A stretch of DNA of 11,322 bases from Syntrophaceae bacterium (lineage in GTDB: Bacteria; Desulfobacterota; Syntrophia; Syntrophales; UBA2210), in contig JAUXBI010000027.1 of assembly GCA_030619435.1 (NCBI GenBank), positions 1 to 11,322 of the forward strand. The letters run 5' to 3'. The notes below the pieces were generated by a model. The model saw only the letters and a program-made list of their open reading frames with translations. It had not been told where the DNA came from and made no database searches. This document shows, piece by piece, positions 1 to 6,898 of the stretch (within the stretch, counting starts at the first letter, position 1; every line of letters starts with the position of its first letter). The position numbers and the translations under genes are program-made.

Positions 1-1
1 A

Positions 2-406
2 AGGTTCAATGTGCAGATTGGCATTATGGACAGCAAGATATTTAACGGCCTGGCCATTCCGGCAGCCGCTGTTGTCATCGCTACGTCAGTCCTGTTCTTC
101 TATTATCTGGGCGGGGAGGGGCAGTTTAATCACGTGTCTATTCTGGCGGGTATTGTTGCTTTGTCTCTGCTTATGGTAAGCAACATAAAATACTATAGTT
201 TCAAAGATATGGATTTCTTTTCGAGAAAACCCTTCATGACCTTTGTTCTGATCATATTTATGCTGACTGTTATTGTCCTTGAACCGCAGATTATGCTCTT
301 TGTAATAGCTCTGAGTTATAGCCTTTCCGGTCCCGTGTGGACGTTGTTTAAGATTGTAAAGAAACAGAATCAGAAAAGAATGGAAAGATATCATCATAGA
401 ATGTAA
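2..406 (+). CDS. pssA: CDP-diacylglycerol--serine O-phosphatidyltransferase, C-terminal part (5' end outside window)
   Basis: This is the C-terminal 134 residues of a phosphatidylserine synthase, an inner-membrane enzyme that makes phosphatidylserine, the precursor of phosphatidylethanolamine, from CDP-diacylglycerol and serine. The reading frame is open from the first bases of the window and begins RFNVQ, then GLAIPAAA, which matches the segment just after the catalytic CDP-alcohol phosphatidyltransferase motif in PssA proteins. The motif itself is upstream and not visible. The GTG at 11 falls in the middle of this conserved block, so it is not a real start. About four hydrophobic segments follow, separated by the conserved SNIKYYSFKD loop, and the protein ends in a basic tail. 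The family identification is confident; the truncation is only the window edge. Confidence 0.88.
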   Translation, partial: RFNVQIGIMDSKIFNGLAIPAAAVVIATSVLFFYYLGGEGQFNHVSILAGIVALSLLMVSNIKYYSFKDMDFFSRKPFMTFVLIIFMLTVIVLEPQIMLFVIALSYSLSGPVWTLFKIVKKQNQKRMERYHHRM

Positions 407-637
407 GGGACATCTCCCGATTAGTTGTAGTTAATTAAAGAAGGGTTCGGGAGGTCTGAGTGAAATGCTGAGAATCTATAAAAAGGGATCCAAGCGTTCA
501 CGGATTCGAGTGCCAGGGTTGATGGACCCGTAAAAAGTGAATCTTCTTCGCTCAAAACCATGAGTCCGGTAAAATGTGTGCCTGAGCCACAGGGAAACTT
601 GTGGCTTTCTGTATAATGAACTGAAAAGGGATTTCGT
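407..637 (+). other. Non-coding leader upstream of asd with several short hairpins
   Basis: I find no coding frame with family resemblance in these 231 bases. They contain a series of small inverted repeats: GATCC/GGATT (487-491 with 502-506), GGGT/ACCC (516-519 with 526-529), AGTGAA/TTCGCT (536-541 with 547-552, one G-T pair) and AGCCACA/TGTGGCT (585-591 with 600-606). A competing stem, CCTG (581-584) with CAGG (590-593), would exclude the last one. A TATAAT hexamer lies at 612-617 and an AAGGG ribosome-binding site at about 625-629. I do not recognise a known riboswitch class; in particular the lysine riboswitch core motifs are not visible. A structured leader is an inference from the stems only. 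Confidence 0.35.
612..617 (+). promoter_or_regulatory. Possible -10 element upstream of asd
   Basis: A perfect TATAAT stands 20 bases before the asd start codon, directly after the AGCCACA/TGTGGCT hairpin. No good -35 hexamer is present at 16 to 18 bases distance, and there is no TGn extension, so this could be chance. If used, transcription would begin very close to the start codon and would skip the hairpin leader. Confidence 0.25.
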
Positions 638-1657
638 ATGAGAAAATATAACGTTGCCATTGTGGGTGCGACAGGGGTTGTCGGAACAGAGATGATAAGC
701 ACGCTGGAAAGAAGGAATTTTCCGGTAAACGAGATTATCCTCCTTGCTTCAGAGCGCTCACTGGGCAAAGAACTGATCTTCAGGGGGAAGGATTGCCCGG
801 TCAGGGTTTTAGATGAAAATTCATTCAAAGGAGTCGAGATAGGGCTGTTTTCGGCGGGAGGAAGCATCAGTCAGCGGTTTGCGCCTGTAGCGGCTAAGGA
901 AGGCTGTGTGGTTATAGATAACACCAGCGCATTCAGAATGGAACCGGACATTCCCCTGGTTGTTCCAGAGGTAAATCCCGAAGATATCGGCACATATGGT
1001 TCAAGGAGAATTATAGCGAATCCCAACTGTTCGACCATACAAATGGTTGTGGCGCTAAAGCCCATCCATGACGCGGTTGGGATAAAACGCATAGTCGTGT
1101 CCACATATCAGGCAGTGTCAGGCACCGGTAAGGATGCGATCGAAGAGTTAGTCGAACAGACAAAAGCGCTCCTGACCCTGGGAAAGGTCGAAACAAAAGT
1201 GTATCCGCACCGGATAGCATTCAACTGTCTTCCCCATATAGATATATTCCTGGATAACGGCTATACAAAAGAGGAAATGAAGATGGTCGATGAGACCAGG
1301 AAGATTCTGAAAGATCCCTCCATAGCTGTCACCGCCACGACAGTGAGAGTGCCGGTTTTTTACGGCCATTCGGAATCCGTTAACATCGAAACGGAGAGAA
1401 AAATTAGTCCGGATGAGGTGAGAGAAATACTCTCAAACGCCCCGGGAGTCACCGTAATAGATAATCCGGATTTATCGGAATATCCACTTGCCAGTAATGC
1501 AGCCGGGAAGGATGGTACCTTTGTCGGGAGAATCAGAGAAGATCAATCTATTCCCAACGGGATAAATATGTGGATTGTAGCCGATAATATAAGAAAGGGA
1601 GCCGCCCTGAATGCGGTACAAATAGCGGAGATACTGATCGATAAATATTTGGATTGA
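638..1657 (+). CDS. asd: Aspartate-semialdehyde dehydrogenase
   Basis: Catalyses NADPH-dependent reduction of aspartyl phosphate to aspartate semialdehyde, the branch-point step for lysine/diaminopimelate, threonine, methionine and isoleucine. The 339 residues match the usual family length. The N-terminal Rossmann motif is GATGVVGTEM (residues 10-19). The active-site cysteine is C131 in NPNCSTIQM, followed by Q158 in TYQAVSGTG, and the later catalytic region has R237 and H244 in RVPVFYGHSE. The start at ATG 638 has an AAGGG ribosome-binding site and leaves the dinucleotide-binding strand at the expected position. It is the first gene of a compact operon: rsmD begins 5 bases after its stop codon. 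The long leader in front may carry regulation. Confidence 0.97.
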   Translation: MRKYNVAIVGATGVVGTEMISTLERRNFPVNEIILLASERSLGKELIFRGKDCPVRVLDENSFKGVEIGLFSAGGSISQRFAPVAAKEGCVVIDNTSAFRMEPDIPLVVPEVNPEDIGTYGSRRIIANPNCSTIQMVVALKPIHDAVGIKRIVVSTYQAVSGTGKDAIEELVEQTKALLTLGKVETKVYPHRIAFNCLPHIDIFLDNGYTKEEMKMVDETRKILKDPSIAVTATTVRVPVFYGHSESVNIETERKISPDEVREILSNAPGVTVIDNPDLSEYPLASNAAGKDGTFVGRIREDQSIPNGINMWIVADNIRKGAALNAVQIAEILIDKYLD

Positions 1658-1662
1658 TATAC

Positions 1663-2214
1663 ATGAGAATAACTGGAGGGTGTGTTCGGGGCAGGAAAAT
1701 ATACGCGCCGAAGAGCGAAAAGATCAGGATGACTTCCGACAGAGTCAGGGAGTCCTTGTTTGATATCCTTCCATCCATGGAAGGGGCATCATTCCTGGAT
1801 ATATTTGCGGGTACAGGCAGTGTAGGCATTGAGGCCCTAAGCAGGGGTAGCGCCGGAGTTGTGTTTATTGAAAAAGAATCGCTTCACGCAGTCGAGCTTA
1901 AGAAAAACCTTGAACTGTGTGGATTTGGAGAGTCCTCTGAAGTGATAGTCTTTGCTGTAGAAAGAGGAATTCGCATTTTGTCGGCTCGTCGGCAGCAGTT
2001 TGATATTGTATTCGCCGACCCTCCCTATGACAGAGGGCTGGCAGCAAAGACCCTTGATCTGCTGGGGGGAACCAGTCTGATCTCAAAGGATGGTGTTCTG
2101 GTTGTGGAGCACTCCTTCAGAGAAGATATAGTGGCCGGCAACGAGCTTCTTTTGACAGACCAAAGACGGTATGGAGATACTGTAATATCTTTTTTGAAGC
2201 CAAATAGGGGGTAA
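1663..2214 (+). CDS. rsmD: 16S rRNA (guanine(966)-N(2))-methyltransferase RsmD
   Basis: An S-adenosylmethionine-dependent enzyme that methylates N2 of G966 in 16S rRNA during 30S assembly. The start chosen is ATG 1663, which gives MRITGG, the classical N-terminus of this family (RITGGxxRGR). A TTG at 1654 in the same frame overlaps the asd stop and would add only three residues. With this start the protein has 183 residues, the normal length. Motif I is FLDIFAGTGSVGIEAL (residues 44-59), and the catalytic DPPY motif typical of N6/N2 amino methyltransferases is at 119-122 within FADPPYDRG. It lies between asd and coaD with almost no spacing, so it is probably cotranscribed and translationally coupled to asd. 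The rsmD-coaD pairing is common in bacteria. Confidence 0.95.
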   Translation: MRITGGCVRGRKIYAPKSEKIRMTSDRVRESLFDILPSMEGASFLDIFAGTGSVGIEALSRGSAGVVFIEKESLHAVELKKNLELCGFGESSEVIVFAVERGIRILSARRQQFDIVFADPPYDRGLAAKTLDLLGGTSLISKDGVLVVEHSFREDIVAGNELLLTDQRRYGDTVISFLKPNRG

Positions 2215-2217
2215 AAG

Positions 2218-2724
2218 ATGAGAAACGCGGTAGTGTATCCCGGTTCATTCGATCCCATAACAAATGGTCATGTGGATATAATTAACAGGGGACTGACCAT
2301 GTTTGAGAAAATAATCATTCTTGTTGGTTATAACCCGAACAAGAAGACACTGTTTTCCGTGGAAGAGAGGATCGCCATGATTGAAGAAACCGTTGGAGAC
2401 AATCCCAAAGTCAGGGTTGATTCTTTTTCCGGTCTTCTTGTGGATTATGTAAAGAAATCAGAGGCATGTTGTATATTAAGGGGACTTAGAGCCATGTCTG
2501 ATTTTGAGTACGAATTTCAATTGGCCCTTATCAACAGAAGATTAAAGAGGAATATAGAAACGGTATTTCTGATGACCGGATCCAAGTGGTTTTATTGCAA
2601 TTCGAGTATCGTAAAAGAAGCGGCCGGTCTGGGGGGCTCTGTAAAGGGTTTGGTTCCCGATGTTGTTCTAAAAAGACTTAAAGAAAAATTTCCGGATATG
2701 CAAATCAATAATTCGGGAAGATAA
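2218..2724 (+). CDS. coaD: Phosphopantetheine adenylyltransferase
   Basis: Fourth step of coenzyme A synthesis: transfers AMP from ATP to 4'-phosphopantetheine to give dephospho-CoA. The 168 residues are typical of the bacterial enzyme. The nucleotidyltransferase motif TNGH (residues 15-18) lies in YPGSFDPITNGHVD; the conserved central block RGLRAMSDFEYEFQLA starts at residue 88; and the second nucleotide-binding motif is NSSIVKEAA (128-136), corresponding to the ISSTxVR/SSxVKE motif. The residues before that motif (KWFYCN) differ from the more usual form but the SS-VKE core is intact. The ATG is 3 bases after the rsmD stop, with a purine-rich AGGGGG ribosome-binding site inside the end of rsmD. 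Confidence 0.96.
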   Translation: MRNAVVYPGSFDPITNGHVDIINRGLTMFEKIIILVGYNPNKKTLFSVEERIAMIEETVGDNPKVRVDSFSGLLVDYVKKSEACCILRGLRAMSDFEYEFQLALINRRLKRNIETVFLMTGSKWFYCNSSIVKEAAGLGGSVKGLVPDVVLKRLKEKFPDMQINNSGR

Positions 2725-2758
2725 CGGCATAGATATTTGTGAAGATAGGAAAAACGGT

Positions 2759-3952
2759 ATGAAATTCGCGAAAAGAGTGGAAAGAATAAAACCTTCACCA
2801 ACGCTCGCCACCACCGCAAAGGCAAACGCGCTCCGGGCGGAGGGGAGAGATATTATAAGTTTTGGTGCCGGAGAGCCGGATTTTGACACACCCGTGAACA
2901 TCAGAGAAGCGGCTGTCAGCTCAATACGAGATGGATTTACCAGATATACCCCTGTAGGGGGGATAGATGAGCTTAAAGATGCCATTATTGAAAAGTTCCG
3001 GCGCGACAATCAGCTCCTATATAAAAAATCGGAGATAGTTGTATCCTGCGGCGCGAAGCATGTACTTTACAATCTTGCGCAGGCCCTGTTTGATGAAGGT
3101 GATGAGGTTATTATCCCGTCGCCTTACTGGGTTTCCTATCCGGACATTGTTCTGCTTTCAGGCGCCATTCCCTCAATTCTTGAAACAGGGGAGACAGGCG
3201 GGTTCAAGATAACCCCTGATCAGCTTGAAGGGGCAATCAATAAAAGAACAAGGGCTATTGTCTTAAACAGCCCCTCCAATCCAACCGGATCAACATATAC
3301 TTTTGCGGAGTTAGAAGCGCTTGCGGAAGTTATAGTCGAAAAGAACATACTTGTAATCTCGGATGAAATCTATGAAAAGATTATATATAATAAGTTTCCC
3401 TTTTCCAGCATTGCCATGGTCAGTGAAGACGTAAAGAGGCTTTCAGTTGTTGTCAACGGCGTCTCAAAATCTTATGCCATGACGGGATGGAGGATAGGAT
3501 ATGCCGCAGGCCCGGAAGATATCATTTCAGCGATGACGAAGATTCAGAGCCAGAATACATCAAACCCGACATCAATCTCCCAGAAAGCCGCGGTTGAGGC
3601 ACTGAACGGAGATCAGGGCACAATAGATGAAATGGTTGAAGAATTCGGTAAAAGGCGTAACTATATCGTGGATGCTCTTAACAAGATTGAAGGTGTAAGC
3701 TGCATGAACCCCGATGGGGCCTTTTATGCCTTTCCCGATGTGTCTTCATTGTATGGAAGGGTTTGTGACGGCAAGATGGTAACAGACTCGGCATCTCTTG
3801 CGGAATATTTTCTTGATGCCGCAAATATTGCGGTGGTTCCCGGCATCGCTTTTGGCAGCGATGATCACATACGTCTCTCTTACGCCACGTCGATGAAAAA
3901 CATCCGGGAAGGTATCACAAGGATTGAAAATGCCGTAAAAAACTTAAAATAG
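2759..3952 (+). CDS. Pyridoxal-phosphate-dependent class I aminotransferase (aspartate aminotransferase type)
   Basis: A cytosolic fold-type I aminotransferase of 397 residues, most likely the aspartate:2-oxoglutarate enzyme of subgroup I-beta/gamma found in many non-enteric bacteria. Visible active-site elements: GAGEPDFDTP (36-45), the SPSNPTG motif with N174, D202 and Y205 in SDEIYE, the cofactor lysine K237 in SKSYAMTGWRIGY, and the substrate carboxylate-binding arginine R372 in HIRLSYA. Its position in the same operon as asd fits a role in supplying aspartate to the asd pathway, but related enzymes that use alanine, prephenate or aromatic substrates share these motifs, so substrate specificity is inferred. 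An AGGA site lies before the ATG, 34 bases after coaD. Confidence 0.9.
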   Translation: MKFAKRVERIKPSPTLATTAKANALRAEGRDIISFGAGEPDFDTPVNIREAAVSSIRDGFTRYTPVGGIDELKDAIIEKFRRDNQLLYKKSEIVVSCGAKHVLYNLAQALFDEGDEVIIPSPYWVSYPDIVLLSGAIPSILETGETGGFKITPDQLEGAINKRTRAIVLNSPSNPTGSTYTFAELEALAEVIVEKNILVISDEIYEKIIYNKFPFSSIAMVSEDVKRLSVVVNGVSKSYAMTGWRIGYAAGPEDIISAMTKIQSQNTSNPTSISQKAAVEALNGDQGTIDEMVEEFGKRRNYIVDALNKIEGVSCMNPDGAFYAFPDVSSLYGRVCDGKMVTDSASLAEYFLDAANIAVVPGIAFGSDDHIRLSYATSMKNIREGITRIENAVKNLK

Positions 3953-3961
3953 AGGTGTGAA

Positions 3962-4147
3962 ATGGTTCCAGGAATAATCTTGATTGTTGCGGGTATCCTT
4001 ATAGCTGTTTATCCTCCGCTCTTGTCGATTATAGTAGCATCCGTGCTTATCCTTCTCGGTATAGGAGTAACATCTATAGGTTATCGCTTTAAAAAGGCGC
4101 AGAAGAAATTTGACGATCCATTCCTTGACTTCTTCTTCCGTTTCTAG
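3962..4147 (+). CDS. Small two-helix membrane protein (DUF3096-like)
   Basis: A 61-residue protein, nearly all hydrophobic, with two membrane segments at about residues 2-17 and 20-40 separated by a short Pro-Pro turn (YPPLL). It ends in a basic amphipathic stretch (YRFKKAQKKF) and an aromatic tail (FLDFFFRF). The pattern GIILIVAGILIAVYPPLLSII resembles the short DUF3096 proteins I recall from other proteobacteria, but this match is from memory. It has a good ribosome-binding site (AGAGGTG) 5 bases before the ATG and begins 9 bases after the aminotransferase stop, so it is probably the last gene of that operon. Function unknown. Confidence 0.7.
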   Translation: MVPGIILIVAGILIAVYPPLLSIIVASVLILLGIGVTSIGYRFKKAQKKFDDPFLDFFFRF

Positions 4148-4192
4148 GCTGTTCACTTTTAATTTTTAACCGGCTGTATTTGAAAGTTTTCA

Positions 4193-4221
4193 TTGACAAT
4201 TGGGACTTATTTTATTAGTAG
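4193..4221 (+). promoter_or_regulatory. Possible promoter of the tRNA-Gly/tRNA-Cys unit
   Basis: A perfect -35 hexamer TTGACA is at 4193-4198. At 17 bases distance the -10 position reads TAGTAG (4216-4221), which is weak; TTAGTA at 16 bases is an alternative. It lies 19 bases before the first base of tRNA-Gly, a normal distance for a tRNA operon leader. The placement supports the call; the poor -10 lowers confidence. Confidence 0.45.
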
Positions 4222-4239
4222 AAGGCCTTTAGAAATCAA

Positions 4240-4314
<75 letters not shown>

Positions 4315-4320
4315 GTTTTT

Positions 4321-4396
4321 GGCGGCATAGCCAAGTGGCTAAGGCAGCGGTCTGCAAAACCGTTATTCACCGGTTCGAGTCCGGTTGCCGCCTCCA
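4321..4396 (+). tRNA. tRNA-Cys (anticodon GCA)
   Basis: Full cloverleaf: acceptor GGCGGCA (4321-4327) pairs with TGCCGCC (4386-4392), discriminator T (as expected for tRNA-Cys, U73), and CCA is encoded. The anticodon loop CTGCAAA has GCA at 4354-4356. The T arm ACCGG/CCGGT encloses TTCGAGT. It directly follows tRNA-Gly and precedes a terminator hairpin. Confidence 0.97.
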
Positions 4397-4402
4397 ATGG
4401 TG

Positions 4403-4439
4403 AAGAGGGGGGATAGGCCTTTGGTTTATCCCCCTTCTT
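4403..4439 (+). terminator. Hairpin terminator after the tRNA pair
   Basis: A 13-base-pair stem, 4403-4415 with 4427-4439 (one G-T pair), contains a run of five G-C pairs and an 11-base loop. It begins seven bases after the tRNA-Cys CCA. No clean T-run follows immediately, although the region downstream is T-rich, so termination could be imperfect. It separates the tRNA unit from the downstream dehydrogenase gene. Confidence 0.65.
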
Positions 4440-4499
4440 ATGTGGGTCTTCGTTCCTTTTGTTTGTATTCCTGCCGTGTGACTTTATAGGAGGAAAGAT

Positions 4500-5876
4500 A
4501 TGGCTTTTGAAAAAAACATTTTGTGCATCGGGGCGGGTTATGTGGGCGGCCCTACGATGGCAATGATTGCCCATAAATGCCCCCAATACAGAGTCACGAT
4601 CGTTGACATTAATCCAAGTCGTATCGCCGCGTGGAATTCTGATAATCTTCCCATATACGAACCGGGTCTTGATGAGATCGTAAAAACAGTTCGTGGCAGG
4701 AACCTGTTCTTCAGCACCGAAATTGAAGCGGGAATAAGAGAAGCGGATATAATCTTTGTCAGTGTTAATACCCCGACCAAGACATTTGGCGCCGGCGCCG
4801 GCATGGCCGCCGATCTTCAGTACTGGGAAAAGACGGCCAGACAGATACGTGAAGCGTCACAATCGCACAAGATAATCGTAGAGAAGAGCACACTCCCCGT
4901 GAAGACCGCCCTCGCGATGGAACGGATACTTACCGCGACTGCTAATGGGGTTCACTTTGACATTCTCTCCAATCCCGAATTCATGGCTGAGGGAACGGGA
5001 ATCAAGGATCTGGAGGTACCCGACAGGGTCCTTATAGGTTCCCGCGAAACGCCTGACGGCCTTAAGGCGAGGAACGAGCTGGTTGAAATATACGCAAACT
5101 GGGTGCCACGAGAACGCATCATAACCTCCAATATCTGGAGCAGTGAATTGTCGAAACTCGTTTCCAATGCCTTTCTGGCGCAAAGAATATCCTCTATAAA
5201 CGCCGTTTCATCCCTGTGTGAAAAGACGGAAGCAGATATAACCGAAGTTGCCAGAGCAGTCGGGATGGACAGCCGTATAGGAAACAAATTTTTGAATGCC
5301 AGCATCGGCTTTGGTGGATCATGCTTCAAAAAGGATATACTTAATTTGGTCTATCTGTGCCGGCATTATAGTCTTGATGAAGTGGCTGATTACTGGGAAG
5401 GGGTGGTAAAGATAAATGACTACCAGAAGGAGCGCTTCATTCTGAATATGCTTGGCGCCATGTTCAACACACTGGCCGGCAAAAAGATATGTCTTTTTGG
5501 TTTTGCTTTTAAGGCCGATACGGGTGATACAAGAGAGAGTCCCGCGATATCCGTATCCAGGAGGCTTATCGAAGAAAGGGCCGAACTTGTGATCACTGAT
5601 CCCAAGGCACTGATAAATGCTGAGACGGACTTGGCGGACATAAAGGAAAAAATAGACTTTATTGAAGATCCCTATGAGGCGGCTGCAGGTTGTGACGCCA
5701 TTGCCGTTATGACCGAATGGGACATATATACCGCCCTCGATTTTGAAAAGATATATGAAAACATGCGAAAACCCGCCTTTATCTTTGACGGCAGGAATAT
5801 CCTTGATCACAAGAGCTTGTTCGAGACCGGGTTCAATGTTTTTCCCGTCGGCAAACCTCCGTTGACACACTTTTAG
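4500..5876 (+). CDS. ugd: UDP-glucose 6-dehydrogenase, eukaryotic-type subfamily
   Basis: Oxidises UDP-glucose twice with NAD+ to UDP-glucuronate, a sugar precursor for surface polysaccharides. It has 458 residues, slightly shorter than the animal enzyme because the C-terminal tail is missing. The Rossmann motif GAGYVGGPT is at 11-19. Active-site residues match the animal enzyme offset by one: E160 (SNPEFMAEGT), K219 (SSELSKL), the thiohemiacetal-forming cysteine C275 in GFGGSCFKKD and D279. Many stretches read like animal UGDH, for example AWNSxxLPIYEPGL, NLFFST, SVNTPTKT, NAFLAQRISSIN and ASIGFGGSCF. Even T131 in EKSTLPV, the position of the allosteric switch of the human enzyme, is kept. 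A strong AGGAGG site lies 7 bases before the ATG. No polysaccharide genes are adjacent; cmk follows 69 bases later. Confidence 0.95.
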   Translation: MAFEKNILCIGAGYVGGPTMAMIAHKCPQYRVTIVDINPSRIAAWNSDNLPIYEPGLDEIVKTVRGRNLFFSTEIEAGIREADIIFVSVNTPTKTFGAGAGMAADLQYWEKTARQIREASQSHKIIVEKSTLPVKTALAMERILTATANGVHFDILSNPEFMAEGTGIKDLEVPDRVLIGSRETPDGLKARNELVEIYANWVPRERIITSNIWSSELSKLVSNAFLAQRISSINAVSSLCEKTEADITEVARAVGMDSRIGNKFLNASIGFGGSCFKKDILNLVYLCRHYSLDEVADYWEGVVKINDYQKERFILNMLGAMFNTLAGKKICLFGFAFKADTGDTRESPAISVSRRLIEERAELVITDPKALINAETDLADIKEKIDFIEDPYEAAAGCDAIAVMTEWDIYTALDFEKIYENMRKPAFIFDGRNILDHKSLFETGFNVFPVGKPPLTHF

Positions 5877-5945
5877 GAAACATCGGGGAAGGCAGAGAAG
5901 CGGATTGTTAAAAATAAAATCCTGATCCATTCAAAAGGGGTTTAG

Positions 5946-6635
5946 ATGATAGAGAAACGATTGATAATCACGGTGGATGGTCCCGCGGGTTCCGGGAAGA
6001 GCACCGTAAGCAAGATTCTTGCTGAAAGAATATCCTATATGTATCTGGATACAGGGCTTCTTTACAGGGCGGTAGCGTACGCTGCAATGCAACGTGGAAT
6101 ATCTGTCGAAGATGATGAGGCGCTTCGGAAATTGTGCGAGGGTATCAATATTCCTTTTGAAACAGATAATGGAAATATGAAAGTCTTGATAGACGGAGAG
6201 GATGTTTCAGACAGTGTCAGGACCGAGGAGATAGGCATGCTTGCCTCCTCGGTGTCCGCGGTTTCCGCCGTGAGGGATACTCTTCTTCAGCCACAGAGAA
6301 ACGCTGGCAGATATGGGGGCATAGTTGCCGAGGGACGAGATATGGGAACGGTCGTGTTTCCCGACGCGGATATAAAATTTTTTCTGGATGCTGATCCCGA
6401 CGAACGCGCAAGACGGAGATACGCGCAATTAATGGAAAATGGCGTAAACGTCGATCTTAGTGCAATCAAAAGGGGATTAGAAGCCAGAGATTATCAGGAT
6501 ACGCAGAGAGAGGTAGCCCCGCTGAAACCCGCCGGCGATTCAGTTATCATTGATACCACAGGGATAGATGTTGATCGTGTGATTGAGAAGATGACAATTA
6601 TGGTGGAAAAGCACGCAAGAAAAGTCGGTAGTTAA
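5946..6635 (+). CDS. cmk: Cytidylate kinase
   Basis: Phosphorylates CMP and dCMP with ATP in pyrimidine nucleotide recycling. At 229 residues it has the usual bacterial length. The P-loop GPAGSGKST is at 12-20, LDTG(L)LYRA at 34-42 belongs to the CMP-binding region, and EGRDMGTVVFPDA (129-141) with the arginine-rich lid around R155-R158 is characteristic of the family. The ATG at 5946 has AAGGGG about eight bases upstream. Such genes often sit next to rpsA or aroA; here neither is present, and a truncated nfo remnant follows right after the stop codon. Confidence 0.96.
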   Translation: MIEKRLIITVDGPAGSGKSTVSKILAERISYMYLDTGLLYRAVAYAAMQRGISVEDDEALRKLCEGINIPFETDNGNMKVLIDGEDVSDSVRTEEIGMLASSVSAVSAVRDTLLQPQRNAGRYGGIVAEGRDMGTVVFPDADIKFFLDADPDERARRRYAQLMENGVNVDLSAIKRGLEARDYQDTQREVAPLKPAGDSVIIDTTGIDVDRVIEKMTIMVEKHARKVGS

Positions 6636-6645
6636 ACCTGGATGA

Positions 6646-6807
6646 TTTAGTTTGGAGGCGGCAGGCCAGGGACTCGCCCTTGGGTGCAGTTTTGAACAGA
6701 TTATCCGAATTATCGAGGGGCTGAAAAAGAGATCCAGGCTGGCATTTTGTCTTGATACGTGTCATGCATCTGTGGCAGGATACGATCTGAGAACGAAGTC
6801 CCAATGA
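6646..6807 (+). pseudogene. nfo: Remnant of endonuclease IV (AP endonuclease, internal fragment)
   Basis: An open stretch without an ATG, between TGA 6643 and TGA 6805, encodes 53 residues that align with the middle of endonuclease IV, a zinc-dependent repair enzyme acting at abasic sites. The visible pieces, in order, are LEAAGQGLALGCSFEQ (family: LENTAGQG..LG..FEQ, with the metal-binding Glu), a helix ending KKRSRLAFC, and LDTCHASVAGYDLRTK (family: LDTCHAFAAGYDLRT, with metal-binding Asp and His). Roughly 100 or more residues on each side are absent. The frame is uninterrupted, so the loss of the flanks looks like deletion rather than slow decay. It occupies most of the 263-base gap between cmk and the next gene, on the same strand. 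It cannot encode a working enzyme. Confidence 0.82.
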
Positions 6808-6898
6808 GTCGAGATTTACGAAGTTATCAGCTGTTGTTCAGAAAAACCTGTGTTTAAGTAGCTTTATTGAAAAAGAACCAAATTCAAAGGAGATTAAA

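Noticed and set aside
421..637. Lysine or SAM riboswitch in front of asd
   Set aside because: The conserved core sequences of these classes that I know are not found; only generic short stems are visible.
421..867. A 148-codon minus-strand open frame over the asd leader and the start of asd
   Set aside because: It runs antisense to the well-supported asd gene and has no family resemblance; its translation is low-complexity antisense sequence.
1654..1662. TTG at 1654 as start of rsmD
   Set aside because: ATG 1663 gives the conserved MRITGG N-terminus; the TTG would overlap the asd stop and add three residues not typical of the family.
2949..2960. CCCCTGTAGGGG hairpin in the aminotransferase gene, identical to the core of the hairpin at 7281-7292
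   Set aside because: Both copies encode the same Thr-Pro-Val-Gly with the same codons and the genes are unrelated, so shared codon choice explains the match; the first copy lacks a T-run.
5319..5930. A 203-codon minus-strand open frame antisense to the UDP-glucose dehydrogenase gene
   Set aside because: The plus-strand gene carries all catalytic motifs; the antisense frame has no recognisable domain and follows from codon composition.
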